A stretch of 64,000 nt of DNA. It comes from Holophagales bacterium. GTDB lineage: Bacteria > Acidobacteriota > Thermoanaerobaculia > Multivoradales > Multivoraceae. The DNA is taken from positions 124,001 to 188,000 of the forward strand of contig VYDI01000008.1 of the NCBI GenBank assembly GCA_009843505.1. Reading direction: 5' to 3'. Made by a program: the position numbers and the translations under genes. How positions within the stretch are numbered: the first letter of the stretch is position 1; each line of letters opens with the position of its first letter. A model generated the notes under the pieces. It ran no database searches, was not told the DNA's origin, and was given only the letters and a program-made list of their open reading frames with translations. Positions 56,259 to 64,000 of this stretch are shown one piece after another.

Positions 56259-57049
56259 CGGCGGCGGGCGGTACGGGGCGTCCCACACTGGGTGCTCCGG
56301 CGTCCCCGCCGGCCTCTGGAGGAGATACGGTCTACCTGGCCGCGATGAAGTCCGAGGCTTCGGCCCTGTTGCGCCGCGTCGAGGGCGCCTCGCGCGTCGG
56401 TGATGGCGCTGCCCCCGCTGCCGTCAGGGGCCGCATCGGAGACCGGCCCGTCCAGGTGGCCGTCTGCGGCGTCGGGGAGCGGGCGGCGCGGCGGGCCGCC
56501 GAACGCTGCGCTCGTCTGGCCTCCCAAGGCGCCTGCGGCAGGGTGGTCTGGCTCGGCATCGCCGGCGCCCTGTCGCCGGACCTCGAGGTGGGCGACCTGG
56601 TCGTCGGCCGGACCGTGATGGCGCTGGGCCAGCCGTCCATAGGCGTCGACGAGACCCTGGTCGGGGCGGCCGCGGCGCGAGGCTGCCGTCCGGGCGTTCT
56701 GGTCACCGCTTCCGGTCTGGTGGTCACCGCCTCGTCGCGTGAGGCGCTGTGGCGGAGCAGCGGCTCTCAGCCCCGGACCGCCGTCGACATGGAGACCTGG
56801 GCGGCGGCCCGGGTGCTTCAGCGCGCCGGCGTTCCCTTCGTCGCGGTGCGCGCCATCAGCGACACGGCGGCGGATCGGCTTCCGTCGTGGCTCGAGAGCG
56901 TGTCGTCGGCCGACAGCGGTCTCCCGTTGGGCCCGGTCGTTCGTGGAGCACTGATGCGTCCCTCCGCCCTTGTTCCGCTGGCGAAGATCCGCCTTCGGAC
57001 GACCCGCCTGGGCGTTCGATTGGCCGAAGTGGCTGTCGCGCTCGCCTAG
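56255..57049 (+). CDS. hpnG: Hopanoid-associated phosphorylase (HpnG-like)
   Basis: 264 residues from the GTG at 56255. It has the nucleoside-phosphorylase fold: VAVCGVGERAARRAAERC, VVWLGIAGALSPDLEVGDLVV and AVDMETWAAARVLQRAGVPFVAVRAISDTA (each partly conserved). HpnG removes adenine from adenosylhopane to give ribosylhopane, so it directly follows HpnH in the pathway. The stop-start overlap with hpnA (GTGA) shows coupling. Its front 25 residues are Gly/Pro-rich and may not be translated from this start in all cases. Confidence 0.88.
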   Translation: MTAAGGTGRPTLGAPASPPASGGDTVYLAAMKSEASALLRRVEGASRVGDGAAPAAVRGRIGDRPVQVAVCGVGERAARRAAERCARLASQGACGRVVWLGIAGALSPDLEVGDLVVGRTVMALGQPSIGVDETLVGAAAARGCRPGVLVTASGLVVTASSREALWRSSGSQPRTAVDMETWAAARVLQRAGVPFVAVRAISDTAADRLPSWLESVSSADSGLPLGPVVRGALMRPSALVPLAKIRLRTTRLGVRLAEVAVALA

Positions 57050-57081
57050 ATGCCGCGACGGGAGATTCACGGAGAGTCGGG

Positions 57082-57110
57082 TTGACTGTCGACGAGCGTA
57101 GTCTTACGCT
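57082..57110 (+). promoter_or_regulatory. Promoter of the second toxin-antitoxin pair
   Basis: TTGACT at 57082-57087 and TACGCT at 57105-57110 are separated by 17 bases, 25 bases before the ATG of the antitoxin. The -35 box is strong and the -10 box is weak, which suits an autorepressed pair. Confidence 0.55.
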
Positions 57111-57118
57111 TAGCTAAG
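57109..57118. promoter_or_regulatory. Palindrome CTTAGCTAAG over the transcription start
   Basis: A perfect 10-base palindrome overlapping the end of the -10 box of the antitoxin promoter. Phd/YefM antitoxins repress by binding short palindromes at just this spot, so this is the likely operator. Confidence 0.5.
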
Positions 57119-57134
57119 GCTCGTCGGGGTAGTC

Positions 57135-57368
57135 ATGTCAATCGTCAATGTCCATCAAGCCAAGACCCATCTCTCGCGACTGCTGGCGGAGATGGAGGCG
57201 GGCGAAGACGTCGTGATCGCCCGCGACGGTGAGCCGGTGGCGCGGCTCGTTCCCTGCAAGCCAGTGGCCCGGCGCCAGCCTGACGTCCTCAAGGGCAAGG
57301 TCGAGGTTCCTGACAGTTTCTTCGACCCGCTGCCGGAGGATGAACTCGCTGCCTGGGAAGCCAGTTGA
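57135..57368 (+). CDS. Phd/YefM family antitoxin
   Basis: A 77-residue protein beginning MSIVNVHQAKTHLSRLLAEM, the standard opening of the Phd/YefM fold, with GEDVVIARDGEPVARLVP in the middle and an acidic C-terminal helix (LPEDELAAWEAS) that would block the toxin. It likely represses its own promoter. Its stop is followed directly by the GTG of the toxin gene. Confidence 0.9.
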   Translation: MSIVNVHQAKTHLSRLLAEMEAGEDVVIARDGEPVARLVPCKPVARRQPDVLKGKVEVPDSFFDPLPEDELAAWEAS

Positions 57369-57941
57369 GTGCGGGCCCTGATCGACACCCACGCGCTGCT
57401 CTGGTGGGTGGCTGACAGCGCGCGCCTCTCCGAGACGGCCCGCGCCGCGATCGCGGACGAATCGCACGACATCTTCGTCAGTGCGGCATCGGCGTGGGAA
57501 CTGGCCACCAAGTTCCGTTTGGGCAAGTTGCCGGGAGGCGAACATGTTGCGGCGGACGTTGTCGCCTGCATCGCCTCGCAGGGATTCCTGGAGCTCGAGA
57601 TCAGCGTGGCCGACGCGGAGCGGGCCGGCCGGTTGGCCGGTGCTCACCGAGATCCGTTCGATCGGATGTTGATCGCTCAGGCGTTGGCTCACGATCTGCG
57701 GATCGTCTCCGTGGACAGGGTCTTCGACGACTATGTCGTAGATCGGGTGTGGGGATCGGTTCGTAGTTCCGGGCCCGAAGGGGCTTGGCTTCAGCGCTGC
57801 AGCCTGACAGTCCGCGGCGGGGAAGTGCGTGGCGCACTGCGCCGGCGACTCGCTTGGCCGACGTTCCCGCAACCTAAAGAACTGAGACACGGGAGCGCTG
57901 ACAGCCCGTTGGCGGCTCGTCCCACTTCCTCACGTCCCTGA
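57369..57941 (+). CDS. vapC: PIN-domain toxin with C-terminal extension
   Basis: A 190-residue PIN-domain ribonuclease starting with GTG right after the antitoxin stop. Active-site acids are in LIDTHALLWW (D6), SAASAWELATK, DPFDRMLIAQA and VSVDRVFDDY. The usual family length is about 130 residues, ending near residue 129 (DYVVDRVW). The last 60 residues (Arg/Pro/Ser-rich) are unlike a PIN fold, so a stop codon may have been lost. The PIN part looks complete, so the toxin is probably active. Confidence 0.82.
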   Translation: MRALIDTHALLWWVADSARLSETARAAIADESHDIFVSAASAWELATKFRLGKLPGGEHVAADVVACIASQGFLELEISVADAERAGRLAGAHRDPFDRMLIAQALAHDLRIVSVDRVFDDYVVDRVWGSVRSSGPEGAWLQRCSLTVRGGEVRGALRRRLAWPTFPQPKELRHGSADSPLAARPTSSRP

Positions 57942-57955
57942 TGCGGGCCCTACCA

Positions 57956-57990
57956 TCTCCAAGATGGGAGATGCGCAGACCCTCCACTTT
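57956..57990. repeat. Dispersed hairpin repeat, copy B
   Basis: Begins TCTCC-AAGATG-GGAGA, extended to ATCTCC/GGAGAT, so the stem has 6 perfect pairs. It is followed by ATGCGCAGACCCTCCACTTT, and matches copy A at 28007 in about 29 of 35 bases by eye. It lies 84 bases before csb1, just after the toxin gene. Confidence 0.6.
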
Positions 57991-58016
57991 GTTGTATTCA
58001 CCGCGCAAGCAAGGTT

Positions 58017-58031
58017 GCCGCTTCAAGCGGC
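58017..58031. promoter_or_regulatory. Perfect inverted repeat before csb1
   Basis: GCCGCTT and AAGCGGC around a single C, 43 bases before the csb1 ATG. It lies in the only gap that can hold the promoter of the CRISPR-Cas operon and could be an operator or a leader hairpin. Confidence 0.4.
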
Positions 58032-58073
58032 TTTGCCCGTCGACTCTTTGATCTCGCTAGGGAGGTAACCCGC

Positions 58074-59285
58074 ATGCCCCGCACGATCGACTTGGAGTTG
58101 TTGCTCTCCGCTACGGCTGACGACTCCTTTGAAGCCGGTGTCCGCATCGACACGGAACTGGCCCCTCTGGCGGGCCCGGGCGGACCTGTCAAGCCGGCCG
58201 TCTACGAAGGCGGCAAGTACCAGGAGGATTGGCGATGGGCCTCCCCGGATGACGACGAGCCCACGCCGGTCATCGTAGTCGACAATGTGCCGTCGCAGGC
58301 GAATCGTCTCGAGGAGGCGCTGCGGCGGAACCGGGACCGGGTTCCGGTGCCCGAGTTCGTTCTCGACCTGTCGAGTCTGTCGAATCTGCCTGCTCATCTG
58401 CCGAAGCGGCTGTCGAGCCTGGAGTTCCCGCACCGCAATGCCGACGCGTACCTCAGGGACGCCAGGCTCGGCGACGAGGACTTCATCAAGACGGATCTGG
58501 GGAAGTCGATCTTCGGGGCCACCGCACAGGAGGCGGGGCCCCTAGTGGCTTGGTTTCCTCAAGCGTTGTTGTACGGGTTCTGGCAGTCGCACCTTGGCAA
58601 GAAGCGCGCTAACACGAAACACGCTCGTGCGTGGGTGTCGGAGATCGTAGGGTGGAAGCCGGCACCGCCGTCCGACGCGCCCGCCCCGAAGGTCCTCGGT
58701 TTGAAGGGCGATCCCCTGAATCTCAGCGTCGACGAGCCTGTCGTGTCGAACCCGGACGATCGAGCGAAGTGGTCACTTGGTGGGAGCGGGCAGGTTGAAG
58801 GCGGAAAGAAGGACAAGCTCTCGGAGATGGGACATGGGCAGGTGCCGTTCATGGGGGGCGAAGCCGCAGCAGCCGCGGTTTCCTTTGCCCGGGTGAGCCA
58901 GCGGGCCACCGTTTCATTCGCTCAATTGCGGCGAGTCAGTCTTGGTGCCGGCTACTCCGGGGCCGCTAACGCCGCTTCGCGGGCGCTCTTGGTCGCGTTG
59001 GGGCTGTACGCCCATGTGCACGCGTTCGGCGGCAGTTTCGCACTCCGGTCGGGTGCCGACCTTCGACCCGTTGAGTCCACGGTTACATGGCTAGGTGACG
59101 AACGGGACGATGAGTGCGCACTCGGCGATTCCGATGCGACGGCAACTTTGCTGCGGGATGCCCTGGAACATGCCAAGTCCGTGGGTGCGCCGCTGGAGGG
59201 CTGGCGCGAAGAGCCGGTCGTACTGTCGCCCAAGGACAACCTCCGCAAGGCCATTCGGACTACATGGCCCGATCTCGCGGGCTGA
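58074..59285 (+). CDS. csb1: Type I-G Cas7 (Csb1)
   Basis: A 403-residue Csb1 (GSU0053 family), the Cas7 backbone subunit that lines the guide RNA in type I-G (formerly I-U) Cascade. It begins with a RAMP-like beta strand region and contains KPAVYEGGKY, DLGKSIFGATAQEAGPLVAWFPQALLYGFWQSH (partly conserved) and the characteristic KKRANTKHARAWVSE. A good AGGGAGG Shine-Dalgarno precedes the ATG. First gene of the effector operon. Confidence 0.9.
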   Translation: MPRTIDLELLLSATADDSFEAGVRIDTELAPLAGPGGPVKPAVYEGGKYQEDWRWASPDDDEPTPVIVVDNVPSQANRLEEALRRNRDRVPVPEFVLDLSSLSNLPAHLPKRLSSLEFPHRNADAYLRDARLGDEDFIKTDLGKSIFGATAQEAGPLVAWFPQALLYGFWQSHLGKKRANTKHARAWVSEIVGWKPAPPSDAPAPKVLGLKGDPLNLSVDEPVVSNPDDRAKWSLGGSGQVEGGKKDKLSEMGHGQVPFMGGEAAAAAVSFARVSQRATVSFAQLRRVSLGAGYSGAANAASRALLVALGLYAHVHAFGGSFALRSGADLRPVESTVTWLGDERDDECALGDSDATATLLRDALEHAKSVGAPLEGWREEPVVLSPKDNLRKAIRTTWPDLAG

Positions 59286-59286
59286 G

Positions 59287-60726
59287 ATGTTCGCAATCTC
59301 GGTCGATCTGCTGCACGGGACGTTCCGCGGCGATGGCACCGGAGCTTCGAGCACCGGCCTTCAGACCCGGGGAGAATGGCCTCCGTCGCCGTCGAGACTG
59401 TTCGGTGCTTTGGTGGCTGCCGACGGCACGGGCTCCAGATGTCGCGTCACCGACGGCTCCGAACTGAAGTGGTTCGAGCGTCTGCCACCGCCGGTCATCC
59501 ACGCCGACGCGGAGCCGCGGCACCAGGTGCTCCTGCCCAGATACGTCGTGGAGCATTCGGGCAAGGCGGAGAAGAACACGCACCAGGAATACGTCGGACG
59601 CAAGGGTGTCGAGGTGCGTCCGGGAATTCGCGTTGCGCCGCGGGTTCCGCGTGTCACCTACGTGTGGGAAGCCCAGACGCCTTCCGCGCCGACTCTCGAT
59701 GCCCTTCGGCTTCGAGCCGCCCGGATCGGCTACCTTGGGACATCGGACTCGCCGGCAAGGGTGCGAGTGCTGACACGACGTCCTGGCGTGGACGGCAGAA
59801 GCGCTGCCTTCACGCCGGACCAGAATGGAGACTTGGCGATCGCCATACCTGCGGAAGGCGACCTGCTGATCCTCGACGCGATGCACGAGGCTTGGTCCGA
59901 ACGTGGCGCAGCCGTGGCGCGTTCCCAGTTCCCGGCACTGCGCCATGAAGAGAGCTATCGGTCGCCCCGACCCAATGCAGGCACCGGGCCAGATCGAGGA
60001 CGCGTGGTTGCCTGGCTGCGAGTTCAGGCCCCGGTTTCGGGCCGTCGCGTGTCGGTTGTCACCGCGCTCTTCAAGGCCGCGGTCCTGAGCAAGTACGAGG
60101 GCCTCTTCGGAGAGCCGCCTCCACTGCTGCACGGTCACGGGTTCGCCGAGCGTGGCTACGACACTGCGCGGTTCCTGGCTCTCCCGGATGTAGGGTTTCG
60201 CCGGTCGAGCGGCCGCATCTTCGGTCTGGCGCTATGGCTACCGCCGGGACAGGAGTCGGTCGAGTTGAAGCGTTGTCGCGATGCCGCGGTCTCTGTCCAG
60301 AGATTGATTGGCGGCGGCGTTGAAGTGCGCGTTTCGCCGTACGACGGCGCCGAACGGCCCGTGTCCGTGAGACCGTCACGTTGGGCTCTTTCCTCGCGGG
60401 GTTGGGTGACCGCGTTTCCGGCGATCCATGAACGGCGCGGTCCGGTGACTCTCGTGGAAGTGTCGCGGTGGTGCCGCCATGCAGGTTTTCCCGCCCCCGT
60501 CGCGTTCCGCTCAACGCGTGGTCCCCTGATTCGGGGCGCCGTCGATCTAGCGCCGGTAGAGGTGAATCGGCCGGGCAGGCCGAGGCTTCCATACTCGCAT
60601 GTCGAGCTTTGGTTCAAGGAGCCGATTCGCGGGCCGGTCGTCATCGGTGCGGGGCGTCAGCGAGGGTTCGGTCTGTGCGTCCCGGCACGAGCGACCGGCG
60701 ACGACAAGAGCAGCCGGCAATCGTGA
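59287..60726 (+). CDS. csb2: Type I-G Cas5-Cas6 (Csb2)
   Basis: A 479-residue Csb2 (GSU0054 family), which combines the Cas5 and Cas6 roles: binding the guide-RNA 5-prime handle and cutting the pre-crRNA. The start FAISVDLLHGTFRG is the family signature. The C-terminal part ends GPVVIGAGRQRGFGLCVP, with the Gly-rich loop of RAMP proteins. I chose the ATG at 59287, one base after the csb1 stop; its own stop overlaps the start of cas3 (GTGA). Confidence 0.9.
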   Translation: MFAISVDLLHGTFRGDGTGASSTGLQTRGEWPPSPSRLFGALVAADGTGSRCRVTDGSELKWFERLPPPVIHADAEPRHQVLLPRYVVEHSGKAEKNTHQEYVGRKGVEVRPGIRVAPRVPRVTYVWEAQTPSAPTLDALRLRAARIGYLGTSDSPARVRVLTRRPGVDGRSAAFTPDQNGDLAIAIPAEGDLLILDAMHEAWSERGAAVARSQFPALRHEESYRSPRPNAGTGPDRGRVVAWLRVQAPVSGRRVSVVTALFKAAVLSKYEGLFGEPPPLLHGHGFAERGYDTARFLALPDVGFRRSSGRIFGLALWLPPGQESVELKRCRDAAVSVQRLIGGGVEVRVSPYDGAERPVSVRPSRWALSSRGWVTAFPAIHERRGPVTLVEVSRWCRHAGFPAPVAFRSTRGPLIRGAVDLAPVEVNRPGRPRLPYSHVELWFKEPIRGPVVIGAGRQRGFGLCVPARATGDDKSSRQS

Positions 60727-63539
60727 GCAGAACGCGGACCTTGGCGACCATGCCGGAGTTTTCGGCCTTCTATCGCGCGATCAACGGGCGGGATCCCTTC
60801 CCCTGGCAGGACCGTCTGGCGCAACAGGTTGCCGGCTCGGAAGAGTGGCCCGCCGAAGTCGGCGTACCTACGGGTCTCGGGAAGACAGCCTGCCTCGACG
60901 TCGCGATCTGGTGGCTTGCTTCGCAGGCTGATCGCGCACCTGAAGAGCGCACCGCCCCAACGCGGATCTGGTGGATCGTCAACCGGCGCTTGCTCGTCGA
61001 CTCGACCGCGGATCATGCCGAAGCGATTCGGGACAAGCTGCGGAATCCTGCGGGTGCCGGGCTCCGCGGGGAGTCCCTGGAGGTCGTCACCACTGTAGCC
61101 AAGCGGCTTGGCTCGCTCTTCGCTGGTGAGGCCGACGGCCCGCTGGACGTCACTCGTCTCAGGGGCGGCGTTGTCTCGCGCCGACCGACGGATCCGTCGA
61201 AGCCCGCGGTGATTCTCGCGACCGTGCCGATGTACGGGTCGCGGCTGCTGTTTCGCGGCTACGGGTCGTCGCGCTCGATGCGTCCGGTCGACGCCGCGCT
61301 TGCGGGAACCGATTGTCTGGTCCTCGTTGACGAAGCGCACCTTGCGACTCATCTTCAGAGGTTGATTCCGGCACTAGAGGATTGCACCCCGGGTGCTCGG
61401 TCAATCCTCGGCGGGAGTCGTTCAAGGCCGCGAGTCGTCGCGCTCACGGCGACGGGAGACGCCGGCGAGGCGGCGCGATTCGACCTTGGGCCCGACGACA
61501 AGGCGCACGATGAGGTGAAGAAACGGTTGGACGCGGCGAAGCCGGTCGAGGTCCGGGTCGCCAAGAGCGGCGATGTCGCGAAACTGCTGGCTGAGGAGGC
61601 GCTTGACCTGCTTCCCGAGGCGCCGGCAAAGGCCAGTTGCCTCGTGTTCGCCAACACGCCCGGCCAGGCGAGGGCCGCATTCGATCTTCTACGGAAGAAG
61701 ACCGCCAGCGATCCCGTCGACGTTCGGTTGCTGACGGGTCGATCCCGTGAGCGGGAGGCGGAGAAGATCCGGCAGCAAATCCTCGATCCGGTTCACGGCA
61801 TGAGCTCGAAGCGCGATGCTTCCAGGACGAGAGAGCGTCACCTGATCGTTGTTGCCACCCAGACTCTCGAAGTCGGCGCCGACGTTGACGCGGAGTATCT
61901 GGTCACCGAAGCCTGCGGCGTGCGCGCGTTGACGCAGCGTCTCGGCAGGCTGAACCGGCTGGGCCGCTATTCGCACGCACGTGGCATCTACATCCATCTT
62001 CCACCTCCCAAGGCACTGAATCGCCGTCGTGGCGCGAGCGGCCCGGTAGAGGAGTGGCCGGTTTACGGCAAGGAACCGGCCCTTGTTCTGGAGAGACTGC
62101 AAGCGGCCTTGGTCGGCGGCTCGCCACCGGCCGTTGATCTCTCGCCTCGCTGGGTGTCGAAGGTCCTCGGCCAGCCGGGCGATGACCCGGGCCGGGCGCC
62201 TGAGGTGCTGCCCGCGCTGCTTTGGGAGTGGACGAAGACGACCACGCGGCCCGAAGGCGAGGCGCCCGTCGAACCGTACTTCTCCGGGATTGCGCGGCCG
62301 GAGTACTCGGTGTCGCTGCTTTGGAGGGCGCATGTTCCGGGCGATGGCGAGTCGCTTTGGCCGAGAGCCAGCGACCGCGAGGCCGTTCAGGTACCGATCG
62401 GTGAGGTGAGGGAAGCCCTGGACGAGGACGAGGAGCTGTGTCGCCTTTGTCCAGATCGCGTCACGGTCGAGGAGGTCTCCATCAACCACCTGAGACCCGG
62501 AGATACCTGCATCGTGCCCTGTGATCGGGGCTTGCTCGATGAGTTCGGCTGGAATCCGTTGTCCACGGCGGCCGTTGCCGATGTCTCCTTGCTGGATCGC
62601 GGATTGCCACTCGACGCGCTAGCGCTTCGGCGACTTTGCGGCGTCGAGCTGGCCAGCCTCGTGAAAGTAGCTCTAGGCGTCTCGGAGGACGATGAAGGGG
62701 TTGACGACGATGAGCGGGTGGAGGCGATCGAGCAGATTCTCGACCGTCTTGAGGAGGCCTCGCCAGCAGGGTGGGGCGAGGAGGAATGGCGTGGCTTCCT
62801 CGCCTCTCTGGAAGGGCGCGTTGGCGTCGGCCGGCGCGAGGTTCCCCGCCTGCCCTGGAGCGGCGCTGCCGAGGAACGGCCGAGTGACGAGCACGACGAG
62901 AGGTCGCTTGCAAAGTCGGCCGTCGACCTTGGGCTTCATGGCCGTGCGGTTGCTAATAGGGCCCGCTCGATCGCCGTATGCATCGGAGTAGTCCCCGAGC
63001 TTGCCCCGATCATTGAGAGAGCCGGTTCGTGGCATGACCTCGGCAAGGCGGACCCTCGCTTTCAACGGTCGCTCGTCCCCGACCGGGAGGAAGGCGCCGC
63101 CCTTGTCGCGAAGTCGGCCACCCCGCGTCACCTCTGGGAAGCCAATCGAGCGGCGGCTGGGTGGCCTCGGGGAGGCCGTCACGAAGCACTTTCTGCGCGT
63201 CTGGCGAGGGAACGGCTCCAGCGAGACGACGACGTCTGCGATTCATGGGAAGTCAACCTCCTCCTCCACCTGATCGGCAGTCACCACGGTCGAGGGCGCC
63301 CGTTGACCTTGCCAGTCGACGACGGAACGGCTGGGACGGTGTCCGCGCTGATTGACGGCGTTCAGGTCGAAGCAGCGGCGGACCTTTCCATCGTCGACTG
63401 GGACCAGCCGGCTCGCTTCGGCCGCCTGAATGAGCGCTTCGGACCGTGGGGACTCGCCCTGCTCGAGGCCGTGGTCCGGCAGGCCGACCACGCCGTTTCT
63501 TCCGGAGACGTCGGCATCGCTCCAGGGTTGGACGAATGA
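60723..63539 (+). CDS. cas3: Type I-G Cas3 helicase-nuclease (helicase first, HD last)
   Basis: 938 residues from a GTG that overlaps the csb2 stop; the ATG at 60750 is an alternative. It has Walker A GVPTGLGKT at 47-55, DEAH at 203-206 and the motif VI-type TQRLGRLNRLGR. The HD nuclease follows the helicase: HGRAVANRARSIAVC, H771-D772 in GSWHDLGKADPRFQ, and IGSHHGRGRP. This reversed order is typical of the I-U/I-G Cas3 group. It unwinds and shreds target DNA after Cascade binding. Its stop overlaps the next gene by four bases. Confidence 0.93.
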   Translation: MSRTRTLATMPEFSAFYRAINGRDPFPWQDRLAQQVAGSEEWPAEVGVPTGLGKTACLDVAIWWLASQADRAPEERTAPTRIWWIVNRRLLVDSTADHAEAIRDKLRNPAGAGLRGESLEVVTTVAKRLGSLFAGEADGPLDVTRLRGGVVSRRPTDPSKPAVILATVPMYGSRLLFRGYGSSRSMRPVDAALAGTDCLVLVDEAHLATHLQRLIPALEDCTPGARSILGGSRSRPRVVALTATGDAGEAARFDLGPDDKAHDEVKKRLDAAKPVEVRVAKSGDVAKLLAEEALDLLPEAPAKASCLVFANTPGQARAAFDLLRKKTASDPVDVRLLTGRSREREAEKIRQQILDPVHGMSSKRDASRTRERHLIVVATQTLEVGADVDAEYLVTEACGVRALTQRLGRLNRLGRYSHARGIYIHLPPPKALNRRRGASGPVEEWPVYGKEPALVLERLQAALVGGSPPAVDLSPRWVSKVLGQPGDDPGRAPEVLPALLWEWTKTTTRPEGEAPVEPYFSGIARPEYSVSLLWRAHVPGDGESLWPRASDREAVQVPIGEVREALDEDEELCRLCPDRVTVEEVSINHLRPGDTCIVPCDRGLLDEFGWNPLSTAAVADVSLLDRGLPLDALALRRLCGVELASLVKVALGVSEDDEGVDDDERVEAIEQILDRLEEASPAGWGEEEWRGFLASLEGRVGVGRREVPRLPWSGAAEERPSDEHDERSLAKSAVDLGLHGRAVANRARSIAVCIGVVPELAPIIERAGSWHDLGKADPRFQRSLVPDREEGAALVAKSATPRHLWEANRAAAGWPRGGRHEALSARLARERLQRDDDVCDSWEVNLLLHLIGSHHGRGRPLTLPVDDGTAGTVSALIDGVQVEAAADLSIVDWDQPARFGRLNERFGPWGLALLEAVVRQADHAVSSGDVGIAPGLDE

Positions 63540-64000
63540 GCAGCGTTGAGTGCCCCGGCTTGCCGGGTTCCTGGCTCAACGGCTGGCTGGCGGCCGTTGG
63601 GGCCACCGTGCTGGATTCCCGGATTCGGCTCGGTTGGACCGCGGGGAGAGCACCGGTGGCAGTCCTTGCTGCTGAAGGCATCGACCCGGTTTCGGCCCTC
63701 GTTGCCTCGTGGCCAAGTGAGGACGCGCTGCGGGACATGCCGCTTGCGGATGAGCGGGAAGGGGTGGATCCACTTGGCCGGAGTGTCCCGGTGGAGGACT
63801 TCGTCGCGCGTGTTCGGGTGACCCGTGGTGATCCCTACTCTTGGACGCTCTCGTCGACCATGACCGATCTTCAACTGGGTGACGGAGGAAAGGTCGAGCA
63901 TGCGCCGCTCGATCCTCCTGTACCGAAAGGCCTGACACTGTTCTCGCGCATGCTGCGGGTGCATGCCCTAGTTCAGCCCACCGCGGAACGGATTGCGGAC
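63536..64000 (+). CDS. Cas8-position protein of the type I-G operon (partial)
   Basis: The first 155 residues of an ORF that runs off the window; the ATG overlaps the cas3 stop (ATGA). It begins MSSVECPGLPGSWLNGWLAA, and later has DSWTLSS-like SWTLSSTMTDLQLGDGG and PKGLTLFSRMLRV. Its position matches the large-subunit gene (Csx17 or Csb3) of I-G systems, but the N-terminus does not clearly resemble either as I know them. The call rests on position, so the protein could be a divergent Cas8 or an unrelated accessory. Confidence 0.6.
   Translation, partial: MSSVECPGLPGSWLNGWLAAVGATVLDSRIRLGWTAGRAPVAVLAAEGIDPVSALVASWPSEDALRDMPLADEREGVDPLGRSVPVEDFVARVRVTRGDPYSWTLSSTMTDLQLGDGGKVEHAPLDPPVPKGLTLFSRMLRVHALVQPTAERIAD

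Noticed and set aside
57942..58073. Possible CRISPR array or leader next to csb1
   Set aside because: Only one hairpin repeat copy and one inverted repeat; no regularly spaced repeats.

Overview
This is a GC-rich, gene-dense bacterial window with about 53 protein genes, no rRNA or tRNA gene, no insertion sequence and no CRISPR array that I can see. No stretch longer than about 255 bases lacks a gene. Hopanoid genes, outer-membrane proteins (a TonB-dependent receptor and a beta-barrel protein), type-B L31, quinoproteins and a PKD-containing secreted protease with a repeat-poor C-terminal module point to a Gram-negative aerobe. My best guess is Acidobacteriota (Thermoanaerobaculia-like), mainly from the C-terminal module of the protease at 28061. 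This is inference, not proof.

Layout. 1-2786: secreted MBL-fold hydrolase, a DUF3311-type small membrane protein and a sodium:solute symporter. 2836-6810: phosphofructokinase abutting a three-gene proton-translocating transhydrogenase operon (pntB, pntAB, pntAA on the minus strand). 6884-11629: a Cu/Zn-type permease with a C-terminal HMA domain, divergent from an iron-uptake pair (membrane-anchored DtxR-FeoA fusion and FeoB) behind a DtxR-like operator. 11685-15841: L31 type B, leucyl-tRNA synthetase and an M20 amidohydrolase. 15943-16595: a VapBC-type toxin-antitoxin pair with a perfect palindromic operator. 17801-20039: hydrolase, PhyH-type dioxygenase and phasin-like protein.

20049-26725 is a tightly overlapping minus-strand operon of seven genes: two tiny membrane proteins, a ferric-reductase-like/Rieske fusion, an unknown membrane-anchored protein, an OlsB-like GNAT acyltransferase, a PlsC/OlsA-like acyltransferase and an 862-residue hydrolase-DedA/VTT-ATP-grasp triple fusion. 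It looks like a membrane aminolipid pathway with an unusual redox part and is one of the best candidates for an undescribed system. 26813-35983 holds scattered secreted and metabolic genes (amidohydrolase, giant S1 protease, pectinacetylesterase-like lipoprotein, LLM oxidoreductase, lone CcmC-like protein, enoyl-CoA hydratase).

36009-49834 is a nine-gene minus-strand run: Cys/His-rich periplasmic protein, TonB-dependent receptor, two ABC ATPases, three ABC-2 permeases (one fused to a peptidase-M1-like domain that has lost its zinc site), a PQQ dehydrogenase and a lipoprotein. 49887-57049: oxidoreductase and beta-barrel protein, then a hopanoid cluster (squalene-hopene cyclase, HpnH, HpnA, HpnG-like). 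57135-57941: a second toxin-antitoxin pair. 58074-64000: a type I-G (formerly I-U) CRISPR-Cas effector operon (csb1, csb2, cas3, then a Cas8-position gene cut by the window end). A 35-bp diverged repeat with an internal hairpin lies upstream of both the protease and the CRISPR operon.
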